Translations under genes and position numbers: made by a program
NCBI GenBank assembly: GCA_019429465.1
Contig: JAHYIV010000006.1
Location: 53,091 to 117,090, forward strand
Reading direction: 5' to 3'
Length of the DNA stretch: 64,000 bases
Origin: Desulfoarculaceae bacterium
GTDB lineage: Bacteria > Desulfobacterota > Desulfobulbia > Desulfobulbales > Desulfocapsaceae
Shown here: in pieces, positions 16,177 to 24,302 of the stretch
How positions within the stretch are numbered: the first letter of the stretch is position 1
How the letters are laid out: every line of letters starts with the position of its first letter
The notes under the pieces: model-generated
Database searches by the model: none
Told to the model about the DNA's origin: nothing
The model's input: only the letters and a program-made list of their open reading frames with translations

Positions 16177-16965
16177 ATGCAAGCTGGAAAGCACCTTAAA
16201 AAACCGGAATCATACCGCATTCGGAACTATCGCCAGTTTTCGGATCAGGCAGAACTGGTCACAACCCAGGTGCGGATTCAGGAGACCGATCTTCAGATCC
16301 TGGCCTCAAAAAGCCCCCCCTTTGATCTGAAGGAGAGGGCAACGGAGCTTATCCTGCAATCTCGTCTGCAACTGGAACATTATATTGTAAAGCATCCGTT
16401 GTTTTTAGCAACGCTTGATCCTCTGCCCATGGATTTTCTGGCGCCGCCTCTGGTCCGGGAGATGCTGGTCGCAGCTCAAAAGGCAGGGGTGGGCCCCATG
16501 GCTGCGGTGGCTGGGGCTATTGCCGAGTTTGTCGGCCGGGCGCTGGCAGCCGAAGGAGTCGAGGAGATCATTGTTGAGAATGGCGGGGATCTCTATGTGC
16601 AGCGGCTCAAGGAATGTTGGGTGGCCATCTTTGCCGGCCAGTCCCCCTTGAGCTGTAAGGTCGGCCTGCGCCTTCTTCCTGCCCAGATGCCTGTCGGGGT
16701 CTGCACCTCCTCGGGGACCGTGGGCCATTCTCTCAGTTTCGGCAAGGCCGATTCGGTGACCGTGGTGGCCAGATCAACAGCCCTGGCCGATGCGGCGGCA
16801 ACCCGTCTTGGCAATGAAGTGGGGGCAGCGTTCAGCCCCAGGGCCGGCGTTGAGCGGGCCCTGGCAAAGGCCCGGGAGATCGAGGGCATCGAGGGGACGG
16901 TGGTAATCTGTGGCGAGGTGATCGGGGCAATGGGTGCGGTGGAACTGGTGCACCTGGCCTCGTGA
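16177..16965 (+). CDS. UPF0280 family protein (ApbE-like fold)
   Basis: 262 residues. YRIRNYRQF at the N-terminus, PMAAVAGAIAEFVGRAL, EIIVENGGDLYV, GVCTSSGTVGHSLSFGKADSVTVVA and ADAAATRLGN are characteristic of UPF0280, which is distantly related to the FAD transferase ApbE. The molecular function is not established; homologues occur in methanogens and sulfate reducers. ATG 16177 is preferred because CAGGGAG lies just upstream; the frame is open much further upstream across the divergent gene, which is coincidental. Confidence 0.85.
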   Translation: MQAGKHLKKPESYRIRNYRQFSDQAELVTTQVRIQETDLQILASKSPPFDLKERATELILQSRLQLEHYIVKHPLFLATLDPLPMDFLAPPLVREMLVAAQKAGVGPMAAVAGAIAEFVGRALAAEGVEEIIVENGGDLYVQRLKECWVAIFAGQSPLSCKVGLRLLPAQMPVGVCTSSGTVGHSLSFGKADSVTVVARSTALADAAATRLGNEVGAAFSPRAGVERALAKAREIEGIEGTVVICGEVIGAMGAVELVHLAS

Positions 16966-17070
16966 GTTTGAGCTGGAAGCGTTCAGCAGGTCGGGTCAGG
17001 TGCACCAGCGCCGTATCCACCCGACAACCCCCGTTGCCGCTATGCCAAGAGTCAGGTTATGCTGGGTTAA

Positions 17071-17248
17071 GTGCCTGTCCCCAAAGAACATAAATATCTT
17101 GCATCTCATCTTTGGGCCATTTTTTGCCGCGACTCAATCACAAAATCCTCAACATCGCCATGCTATGCCGGCGGTTTTGTACAATCGCCGCAACCAAGTC
17201 CAACCCAAATCTAAGCGTAATCTTGTCCATGTTCTTTGTGGACAGGCC
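17071..17248. repeat. Dispersed repeat family A, copy 4 (variant ends)
   Basis: Core TTTGGGCCATTTTTTGCCGC and CTCAATCACAAAATCCTC matches the family A core in reverse. The termini differ from copy 1: GTGCCTGTCCCCAAAGAACA at left and the inverted TGTTCTTTGTGGACAGGC at right. These ends resemble the family D terminus. Confidence 0.68.
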
Positions 17249-17286
17249 CAAAGATCGACCTACTTCAAAAAAAGGATAATCAAACG

Positions 17287-18660
17287 ATGTCTACAACTCT
17301 AGTCATACCGGCCTGTTTCAAGGCTTACGATATCCGGGGCAGGGTGCCGGATGAACTCAACCCGCAGCTTGCCAGGGAGATCGGGATGGCTTTTGCCGCC
17401 CGGTTCGCACCGCGAAAGGTGGCGGTTGGCCGTGACATCCGGCTGAGCAGTGAATCGCTGACTGAGGCCTTGATCGGAGGGCTGCTCGATTCGGGAGTTG
17501 ATGTCCTCGATCTGGGCTTGTGCGGTACCGAGGAAATCTATCATGCGGCCTTCAGCCTGGAACATGAGGGGGTTGATGGCGGCATTGTAGTCACTGCCAG
17601 TCATAATCCGGCGGAGTATAACGGCATGAAGCTGGTTACTGTCGGAGCGCGGCCCGTGACAGGTGAATCGGGATTGAAGGCAATGGCCGAGATGATTGTT
17701 GCGGGCAGGCTGCCTGAGCTGTCGGTAATGAAAGGCCGGCGGAGCAGTGTTTCAGGAAAGACCAACTATATCAGGCACCTCCTTGGTTATGTGGATCTGG
17801 CTGCCCTGCAGCCCCTGAAGCTGGTGGTCAACAGCGGCAATGGCTGTGCCGGGGCCGTGATTGATCTGCTCGAGCCGCATCTACCCTTTACCTTTATCAA
17901 GGCCTTTCATAAGCCGGACGGCACTTTTCCGCATGGTGTCCCTAATCCCCTTCTGCCGGAAAAAAGGGAAGAGACCGGGCGTCTGGTGCGCGAGCACGGG
18001 GCCGATCTGGGCATTGCCTGGGATGGTGATTTTGATCGCTGTTTCTTCTGGGACGCCCAGGGTGATTTTATTGAAGGGTATTATATTGTCGGTCTGCTGG
18101 CCCTGGAACTTCTGGCCCAGGAGCCGGGCGGCAGGATCCTCCACGATCCGCGTCTGATCTGGAACACCCGGGAGCTGGTGCAATCCGCCGGCGGCATCCC
18201 GGTGATGACCCGTACCGGCCATGCCTTCATTAAAGAGCGGATGCGTCAGGAGGATGCGATCTACGGCGGCGAGATGTCCGCCCATCATTATTTCCGTGAT
18301 TTCGGCTACTGTGATTCCGGAATGATCCCCTGGCTGCTGATCTGTGCGCTTCTTTCCCGGACAAATACCACTCTTGCCAGTCTGGTGAAAGAGCGGATGG
18401 CGGCCTATCCGGTTTCAGGAGAGATCAACAGCGTGGTGGCTGACCCGGATGCGGCCATTGCCCGGGTCAAGGCGCGATTTTTTCAGGGGGAAGAGGATGA
18501 CACCGACGGTCTGAGTGTGACTTTTCCTGACTTTCGGTTTAATATCCGCAAGTCCAATACCGAACCCTTGCTTCGCCTGAACGTGGAGAGCCGCAACGAT
18601 CCTGTCTTGCTGGCCAAAAAAACCAGGGAGTTGCTGGCCCTGATCAGGGAAAACCCATGA
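17287..18660 (+). CDS. manB: Phosphomannomutase / phosphoglucomutase
   Basis: 457 residues of the alpha-D-phosphohexomutase superfamily. Active-site serine loop TASHNPAEYNGMK (about residue 100), metal loop DGDFDRCFF, sugar-specificity loop GGEMSAHHYF and phosphate loop RKSNTEPLLRLNVES are all intact. It should interconvert mannose-6-P and mannose-1-P, feeding ManC just downstream. ATG 17287 is chosen after AAAGGA; a longer frame runs into the upstream repeat. EMSAHHYF favours mannose/glucose dual specificity. Confidence 0.92.
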   Translation: MSTTLVIPACFKAYDIRGRVPDELNPQLAREIGMAFAARFAPRKVAVGRDIRLSSESLTEALIGGLLDSGVDVLDLGLCGTEEIYHAAFSLEHEGVDGGIVVTASHNPAEYNGMKLVTVGARPVTGESGLKAMAEMIVAGRLPELSVMKGRRSSVSGKTNYIRHLLGYVDLAALQPLKLVVNSGNGCAGAVIDLLEPHLPFTFIKAFHKPDGTFPHGVPNPLLPEKREETGRLVREHGADLGIAWDGDFDRCFFWDAQGDFIEGYYIVGLLALELLAQEPGGRILHDPRLIWNTRELVQSAGGIPVMTRTGHAFIKERMRQEDAIYGGEMSAHHYFRDFGYCDSGMIPWLLICALLSRTNTTLASLVKERMAAYPVSGEINSVVADPDAAIARVKARFFQGEEDDTDGLSVTFPDFRFNIRKSNTEPLLRLNVESRNDPVLLAKKTRELLALIRENP

Positions 18661-18697
18661 TTGCCCCGGTCTGGTGAAAGAGCGGGTAGATAGAACC

Positions 18698-18792
18698 TCG
18701 TAGCCCGGATGGAGCGGCAGCGTAATCCGGGACAGTCGTGAATTTAGGCCAAGGACTTTCCCGGACGCCATTCCATCTCATCCGGGCCACGA
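18698..18792. repeat. REP-like inverted repeat between manB and manC
   Basis: TCGTAGCCCGGATGGA at left and its inverted partner TCCATCTCATCCGGGCCACGA at right enclose CGTAATCCGGGA and TTTCCCGG, forming a cruciform. The TAGCCCGGATGGAGCG...CGTAATCCGGG motif resembles a repetitive intergenic sequence met in many proteobacteria. The only copy in this window. Confidence 0.65.
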
Positions 18793-18869
18793 AACTCTTG
18801 CCCGGTGTTGTTAGGAATGAAGCGTCGTAAAAGAGAGAGCACTGACAGCCCTTATAAAGGAGAAGCAAG

Positions 18870-20321
18870 GTGTGTAAAATCCAACCCGTAATCCTGGCCG
18901 GTGGTAGCGGCTCCAGGCTGTGGCCCCTGTCCCGGGAACTGTATCCAAAACAGCTTCTGCCCTTGATTGACGAGACCTCCCTGCTCCAGACCACGGTGCT
19001 GCGGGTCTGTCAACTTGTGGGTGTCCTGGCCCCGGTGGTGGTAGTGGGTGAGGAACATCGTTTTGTTACCCGCAGTCAGATTGATGCCCTGGGAGTTGTT
19101 GCAGCGTATTCCATCCTCCTGGAACCCCTTGGCCGCAATACCGCACCCGCAGTGTGCGGGGCCGTGGAGTTCTGCGCTCTGACCGATGATGACGATACCA
19201 TCCTGCTGGTGCTGCCGGCCGATCATCTGATCCTGCGTCAGAAAGAATTTGCCGAGGCGGTGCAAAAGGCGGCGGAGCTTGCAGCCTCTGGGGCCATTGT
19301 CACCTTCGGCATTGAACCGCAGGGTCCGGAAACAGGGTATGGCTATATAGAGCGGGGAGAGGGCAGCTCGGTCCTCTCGTTCAAGGAAAAGCCTGATCTG
19401 GCCACGGCCATGGCCTATGTTGAGAGTGGAAACTACTTCTGGAACAGCGGGATGTTTGCCTTTTCCATCAAGACCTTCCGCGCGGAGATGGCGATCCATG
19501 CCCCGGAGATGCTCACTGCCATGGCTCGATCTGTCCGCCATGGGGCTCGGGATGGTAAATTTTACCGCCTGGACAGCAAGGCCATGGCCGCTTCTCCTGA
19601 TGACTCTATCGATTATGCCTTAATGGAAAAGACCGACAGGGCAGCGGTGGTGGCGGCCGATCTTGACTGGAGTGATATCGGTTCCTGGAAGGCCCTGTGG
19701 GAAATCTCAGCCAAGGATGAGCAGGGCAATGTCAGCACCGGTGATGTGATCCTGGAAGATACCAGAAATTGTCTGGTTCGTTCAGAAAGCAAGCTGGTGG
19801 CAACCGTTGGCCTTGAAGATACGCTGGTGATTGAGACGGCCGATGCGGTTCTGGTGGCGCCCCTGTCCCGGTCCCAGGATGTGAAAAAGATCGTCACCAG
19901 ACTGAAGAAGAAGCAGCGGGATGAGTTCCGCTTTCACCGGACAGTTTTCCGTCCCTGGGGCAGTTATACGGTACTTGAACAGCAGCCACGCTATCAGATC
20001 AAGCGGATATCAGTTTCTCCCGGGAAAAAGCTTTCCCTGCAGATGCATCATCATCGGCATGAACACTGGGTGATTGTCGCCGGGACCGCCCGGATCACCA
20101 ATGGTGGTGAGACCTTTCTGCTGTATGAGAACCAGTCCACCTACATCCCGGCCGGTGTCCGGCATCGTCTGGAAAATCCAGGGGTTCTCGCTCTGGAACT
20201 CATTGAGGTGCAGAATGGCAGTTATCTGGGTGAAGACGATATCGTCCGCTTTGATGATGATTATGGCCGGGAATCTTGTCAGGAAACTGCTGACAAGGAG
20301 CAGATGACGGGAACCAGGTGA
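18870..20321 (+). CDS. manC: Mannose-1-phosphate guanylyltransferase / mannose-6-phosphate isomerase
   Basis: 483 residues, bifunctional type II enzyme. The N-terminal nucleotidyltransferase domain starts PVILAGGSGSRLWPLSRELYPKQLLPL (pyrophosphorylase signature) and includes FKEKPD and NSGMFAF. The C-terminal cupin domain (about 370-470) has RPWGSYTVLE, KLSLQMHHHRHEHW and YIPAGVRHRLENPG, the metal-binding isomerase part. It makes GDP-mannose from the manB product. Starts at GTG 18870 behind AAGGAGAAGCAAG. Overlaps mtgA by 4 bp. Confidence 0.94.
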   Translation: MCKIQPVILAGGSGSRLWPLSRELYPKQLLPLIDETSLLQTTVLRVCQLVGVLAPVVVVGEEHRFVTRSQIDALGVVAAYSILLEPLGRNTAPAVCGAVEFCALTDDDDTILLVLPADHLILRQKEFAEAVQKAAELAASGAIVTFGIEPQGPETGYGYIERGEGSSVLSFKEKPDLATAMAYVESGNYFWNSGMFAFSIKTFRAEMAIHAPEMLTAMARSVRHGARDGKFYRLDSKAMAASPDDSIDYALMEKTDRAAVVAADLDWSDIGSWKALWEISAKDEQGNVSTGDVILEDTRNCLVRSESKLVATVGLEDTLVIETADAVLVAPLSRSQDVKKIVTRLKKKQRDEFRFHRTVFRPWGSYTVLEQQPRYQIKRISVSPGKKLSLQMHHHRHEHWVIVAGTARITNGGETFLLYENQSTYIPAGVRHRLENPGVLALELIEVQNGSYLGEDDIVRFDDDYGRESCQETADKEQMTGTR

Positions 20322-21046
20322 ACTCCATCAAGGGCGCGCTTCGGCGCATTTTTTTGTGGGTAATTGGTCTTTTTCTGGCTGGAAGCATCATTCTGGTCCT
20401 TCTGTTCCGCTGGGCGCCTGTGCCGCTGAGCTCCCTGATGGTCCAGCGTCAGCTCGCTGTTTCAGGCCAGGAGGAACCCAGGTATCGATTGGTCTATACC
20501 TGGGTTCCTCTGGATCAGATGTCCCTGTATGTTCCTCTGGCAGTCGTTGCTGCTGAAGATCAGAAATTTTTTGACCATACGGGTTTTGATTTTGAGGCTA
20601 TAAGCAAGGCCTGGCAGGCCAACCAGCAACGAAGCCGGCCGCTTGGGGCCAGTACTATCTCGCAACAGGTGGCCAAAAATCTCTATTTGTGGCCGGGGCG
20701 AACTTTTCTGCGAAAGGGAGTTGAGGCCTATTTTACCCTGCTGCTTGAGGGCTTGTGGCCAAAAAAGCGGATTCTTGAAGTCTATCTCAATGTAGCGGAA
20801 TTCGGTCCCGGTGTCTTTGGGGTTGAGGCTGCCAGTCGTACCTATTTCCATAAATCGGCCGGCAAGCTGACGTCAAGAGAAGCAGCGCTGCTTGCGGCCG
20901 TCCTGCCGGGCCCTCTGCTTTTTGATCTTGCTCATCCAACCAGCTATGTGCGTAATCGAGCCAGCCACATCGAGCGCCAGATGAAGCTCATGGGCGGCGA
21001 CGCCTATCTGAAAAAAATGGTGGGAGAGTCAACCAGTGTTGACTGA
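20318..21046 (+). CDS. mtgA: Monofunctional peptidoglycan glycosyltransferase
   Basis: 242 residues, GT51 family. A single N-terminal membrane helix (IFLWVIGLFLAGSIILVLLF) is followed by the catalytic domain with VAAEDQKFFDHTGFD (catalytic Glu), GASTISQQVAKNLYLW and EVYLNVAEFGPGVFGVEAAS. It polymerises glycan strands from lipid II in the periplasm. Starts at GTG overlapping the manC stop by 4 bp, so it is coupled to GDP-mannose synthesis. Confidence 0.95.
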   Translation: MNSIKGALRRIFLWVIGLFLAGSIILVLLFRWAPVPLSSLMVQRQLAVSGQEEPRYRLVYTWVPLDQMSLYVPLAVVAAEDQKFFDHTGFDFEAISKAWQANQQRSRPLGASTISQQVAKNLYLWPGRTFLRKGVEAYFTLLLEGLWPKKRILEVYLNVAEFGPGVFGVEAASRTYFHKSAGKLTSREAALLAAVLPGPLLFDLAHPTSYVRNRASHIERQMKLMGGDAYLKKMVGESTSVD

Positions 21047-21082
21047 AGGTAAAGAGCGTGAGCCAGAGGACTGCAAGCTCTT

Positions 21083-21265
21083 AGGGCCTGTCAGAAAATA
21101 AGGTGGCCAATATTGCGCTCGGATTTGGGCCGGATTTGGTTGCAACGATTGAGCAAAACCGCAGGCGTAGCAGGGCTACGTCGAGGATTTTGCGATTGAG
21201 CTGCGACCAAAGATGGCCCGAAGATGAGATGCAAGGTGATCATGTTATTTTTTTTTACAGGCCCT
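21083..21265. repeat. Dispersed repeat family A, copy 5 (variant ends)
   Basis: Core GAGGATTTTGCGATTGAGCTGC and stem AGGCGTAG/CTACGTC match family A; the stem shows a T-A to C-G change relative to copies 1 and 2. Termini are AGGGCCTGTCAGAAAATAA and the inverted TTATTTTTTTTTACAGGCCCT. The remaining bases to 21410 show no feature. Confidence 0.68.
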
Positions 21266-21410
21266 TGGCCAGGAATGGCTGATTGATGAACCTGCTGCTG
21301 CCCACAGAACGCCGAGGGGCTTGAATACGGTGTCCAGCGGCACTTGCTTAGGGATGACAGAAAAGGCCTTGCTCTTCAAGGTTCTCCATTCTCAGGCCAT
21401 GTCGGCATCT

Positions 21411-22082
21411 TCAGGCAATTGTCAGGTCGTTACGCACACTCTTGCGGGGGCCGCCATGACCTGAGGAGGACCAGTCACGGATGGGGGCAATTCTTGCCAT
21501 CTGGGACATCCGGTCAAAGCTGCCAAGGCGGTCGTGGATGGACTGCCAGATGCATTCGGTCTCTTTGTTGATTTCACATCTGCCGGCCACTGAGCCGCCG
21601 CAAGGTCCGTTCATCAGGCTCTTGGCGCAGCGGGCCACCGGGCAGAGCCCGCCGGTGAGATGGAGGACGCAGTCGCCACAGCCGGCACACTGTTCCGTCC
21701 AGATGCCCTGCTCGGCAGATCCTCCGAAAAAGGTGGTGTTCAGCGCCGGATAGACCATGGTCTCCTGGCGCAGATTGGCGATGAAATTGACTCCGACTCC
21801 ACAAGCCGTCGAGACAATGGCATCGTATTGACCCTGCCAGTCGTCAATGGCATCAATGTATTCCTTGTCGCATTGCCTGACCAGACTACCTTCAATGACC
21901 TGGATGGTTTTGCCCTCTTTTTTCATGCCAAGACGGATCAGCGATGCCAGGACAGCCGCCTCGCGCTCTCCTCCGGCTGAACAGACGGTAACACAACCGC
22001 GACAGGCCAGCACCAGGACCTTGGTGCAATCTTTTACCATCTCTATAATTTCAGCCATCGGCTTACGTTCTGCAACAATCAT
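21411..22082 (-). CDS. metV: MetV-like methylenetetrahydrofolate reductase C-terminal-domain protein
   Basis: 223 residues. LACRGCVTVCSAGGEREA near the N-terminus, STACGVGVNFIA, CAGCGDCVLHLTGGLCPVARC and KSLMNGPCGGSVAGRCEI supply a cysteine-rich, zinc/Fe-S binding protein. MetV is the small partner of methylene-THF reductase (MetF) in Wood-Ljungdahl organisms, linking it to electron-bifurcating Hdr-type complexes. metF is not adjacent here. Order hdrC-like, mvhD, metV matches the acetogen hdrCBA-mvhD-metVF order with the other genes missing. Confidence 0.8.
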   Translation of the reverse strand: MIVAERKPMAEIIEMVKDCTKVLVLACRGCVTVCSAGGEREAAVLASLIRLGMKKEGKTIQVIEGSLVRQCDKEYIDAIDDWQGQYDAIVSTACGVGVNFIANLRQETMVYPALNTTFFGGSAEQGIWTEQCAGCGDCVLHLTGGLCPVARCAKSLMNGPCGGSVAGRCEINKETECIWQSIHDRLGSFDRMSQMARIAPIRDWSSSGHGGPRKSVRNDLTIA

Positions 22083-22100
22083 CCTCTGCTCTCCCTGATT

Positions 22101-22514
22101 TCAACTGTGAAAAGGACTTGGTCCAAGGCTACGAATCTTTTTATCCATTGCCACCCCGGCGGCCACAAATTCCGGGTGCAGCCCGCGGGGCAGGTGAACC
22201 ATCTCGATCCTGCCCTGCTCAACATCAAGTTCTCCCAGGGCCTTTTTTACTGCCGCCACCCTTTTGGCCGCTCTGACACTGCCCTTGACATTGTGACAGC
22301 CATCCACCGGACAGCCAACCACATAGACACCATCGGCTCCGTCTTCAAAGGCCTGGAGCAGTGTTGTCACCTGCACCTTGCCGGTACAGGGCACTCTGAC
22401 CAGGGTAATGGTTGCCGGAAAACCAAGCTGCTGTAACTCTGTGCCCTTTTCAGCACAGCTCTGCTGTGACGCGTAATGGCAGCTGAACAGGGTTATCTTT
22501 GGTTCAAAACTCAT
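22101..22514 (-). CDS. mvhD: Hydrogenase iron-sulfur subunit MvhD/FlpD-like
   Basis: 137 residues. ITLFSCHYASQQSCAEKG, VRVPCTGKVQVTTLLQAFEDGADGVYVVGCPVDGCHN are typical of the MvhD/FlpD family, which carries a 2Fe-2S cluster and passes electrons into HdrA complexes. The family often has CNWCSY in the first motif; here it reads SCHYAS, so the first cysteine pair is reduced. Lies 18 bp upstream of metV and downstream of the ferredoxin-fused HdrC-like gene. Confidence 0.83.
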   Translation of the reverse strand: MSFEPKITLFSCHYASQQSCAEKGTELQQLGFPATITLVRVPCTGKVQVTTLLQAFEDGADGVYVVGCPVDGCHNVKGSVRAAKRVAAVKKALGELDVEQGRIEMVHLPRGLHPEFVAAGVAMDKKIRSLGPSPFHS

Positions 22515-22602
22515 TTTTATTCCTCGTCTTCATCAAGGCCTTCTCGTACATGCCTTCTATTAGTCGCCAGAGGACAGCATTAAATGCGATCCCTCCAGGG
22601 AA

Positions 22603-23163
22603 TTAAATTCCACAGGCTGCAATCAGGCGCTCATCTTCAGATGCATTCAGAGTGATTGCCTGGGCCGGGCACTCCTCAACGCAGATTCCGCAGGCTCTGC
22701 ATGACTCAATATCAATGACCGCCACCCCCTGCTGGTCAATCTTCGGGATAGACCAGGGACAGACGCGGACACAGGTGAGACAGGCGACACAGAGGTCACG
22801 CTTCACCTGAGCGGCCTTGCCCTTGTCAACCAGATCCTGCTCGGTCACATAACCCTGCTTTACTGCCAGAGTTGCCAGGGCGCCCATGATCTCGGCAAAG
22901 CGGACATCCTGCGGACAGACAAAGACGCAGGACTTGCATCCTGAACAGTACCAAAGAAAATCGGAGCCTAGCAGGCGATCCTTCATGCCCATCCGGATCA
23001 TGTGAATAATCTTCCGCGGGTCAAACTCAGGAATGGCTTGACTGACAGGGCATATGCCGCTGCAGGCCCCACACGAAAAGCAACTGTTCAGATGTTCACC
23101 GCCTGGAGCAGTAACAACCTCGCTGTTGAAGGCAGGATTCAAAGTATTTACTGGTTTTCCCAT
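22603..23163 (-). CDS. HdrC-like protein fused to a 2x[4Fe-4S] ferredoxin domain
   Basis: About 186 residues. The N-terminal half has SCFSCGACSGICPVS and YCSGCKSCVFVCPQDV, the two cluster motifs of HdrC. The C-terminal half has CVACLTCVRVCPWSIPKI and CRACGICVEECPAQAI, a bacterial ferredoxin domain. It probably passes electrons between an HdrA/B-type complex and ferredoxin-level carriers. ATG 23163 is preferred because homology begins there; an earlier in-frame ATG at 23244 has no ribosome site. hdrA and hdrB are not next to it. Confidence 0.8.
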   Translation of the reverse strand: MGKPVNTLNPAFNSEVVTAPGGEHLNSCFSCGACSGICPVSQAIPEFDPRKIIHMIRMGMKDRLLGSDFLWYCSGCKSCVFVCPQDVRFAEIMGALATLAVKQGYVTEQDLVDKGKAAQVKRDLCVACLTCVRVCPWSIPKIDQQGVAVIDIESCRACGICVEECPAQAITLNASEDERLIAACGI

Positions 23164-23457
23164 TTTGACAACTCTTGGCTTTCTTCTTTTTTCTTCAGGC
23201 GGGACCGGAAAAATGCCGACACCACGTTGGCTGATACATTTCATAAATGAAACTTATATTTACTTGAACCAACCCTGTTTGTCAACAGGGGAAAAATCAT
23301 TATTAACTGCTCTCACCATGCCTTTGCCGGCGTTAACTGCTCCGGAAAAGGCATGGCCGGAGTGCCATTAAATCCTTGACTTTGCCCTTGCGGCAGACCA
23401 TAAATAAGAAGGGAGATCTGTGACCAGAAAGAGTGGCGAGAGAATGGGTCTCTTTGT

Positions 23458-23547
23458 GGCCGTTTTATTGCGTCGTCCCTGGATGGGTGAAGAGCGACTG
23501 ACGGTTTGGCCATTCAGGGGGTCATCTTATTTTTTTACAGCGGCTTA
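23458..23547. repeat. Dispersed repeat family B, partial copy 7 with module F remnant
   Basis: Right end TTATTTTTTTACAGCGGCTTA is the family B terminus; GTCGTCCCTGGATGGGTGAAGAGCGACTG (23472-23500) matches the inner module F. The left terminus is gone. It sits just upstream of hpt. Confidence 0.55.
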
Positions 23548-23571
23548 AAGGCAAGAATAGAGGAGCACGTC

Positions 23572-24102
23572 ATGCAAAATACTGATCGGGAAATTGTTTT
23601 AGATGTCCAGTCCATACAGGAGCGGATCGGGCAATTGGGGCAGGCAATCAGTGGTGATTATGCAACCGGAAATCTGCTGGTGATTGGGGTCCTGAAGGGG
23701 GCCTTTATCTTTATGGCGGATCTGGTTCGTGCTATCGATATCCCTCTGGTCACTGATTTTATCCAGGTCTCTTCCTATGGCACCGGTACGTCCTCGGCAG
23801 GAGATATCCTTCTGCGCAGCCCTCCAACTATTGCGGTGCAAGATTATGATGTGCTGGTTGTTGAAGACATCGTTGACAGTGGTCTGACTGTGCAGTGGCT
23901 GGTTGACCATTTCACTGTCCAGGGGGCTGCTTCGGTCAAGATCTGCGCCCTTATTGATAAAGCGGAACGCCGTGAACATCCTGTCCGGATAGACTATTGC
24001 GGTTTTGCGATTCCCAAGGGGTTCCTTGTCGGCTATGGCCTTGATCTGAATGAGCACTATCGAGGCCTTCCGGCAATCTACCATCTTAAAGATCCTGTCT
24101 GA
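23572..24102 (+). CDS. hpt: Hypoxanthine phosphoribosyltransferase
   Basis: 176 residues, purine salvage. GVLKGAFIFMADLVRAI, SSYGTGTSSAGDI and the PRPP loop VLVVEDIVDSGLTVQWLV with its two acidic residues are present, followed by KGFLVGYGLDLNEHYRGLP near the end. ATG 23572 follows AGAGGAGCACGTC; the longer frame comes from the repeat upstream. Works in the same pathway as purine nucleoside phosphorylase at 49126. Confidence 0.94.
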   Translation: MQNTDREIVLDVQSIQERIGQLGQAISGDYATGNLLVIGVLKGAFIFMADLVRAIDIPLVTDFIQVSSYGTGTSSAGDILLRSPPTIAVQDYDVLVVEDIVDSGLTVQWLVDHFTVQGAASVKICALIDKAERREHPVRIDYCGFAIPKGFLVGYGLDLNEHYRGLPAIYHLKDPV

Positions 24103-24302
24103 GAACTGCTTTTATAGTGTTGTTCGGCTGACGTTTCTCTTGGGCAGCCCTTTTCTGTCCGGCGCTGAATGTGGCTGGCGACAGCATGGGGGAGGGAACG
24201 AAGCGGGTGGATGGAAGAAGGTGGAGGTGGCCGCTAAAGGCGCTCGTGTCAGTGGTTCAGGGGAATAGAACTCAAAATGAATCAGGCAGCGCTCTTGCTC
24301 GA

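Noticed and set aside
24103..24302. ORF on the plus strand overlapping the mnmE end
   Set aside because: It is mostly the antisense shadow of mnmE; the free 200 bp carry no signal.
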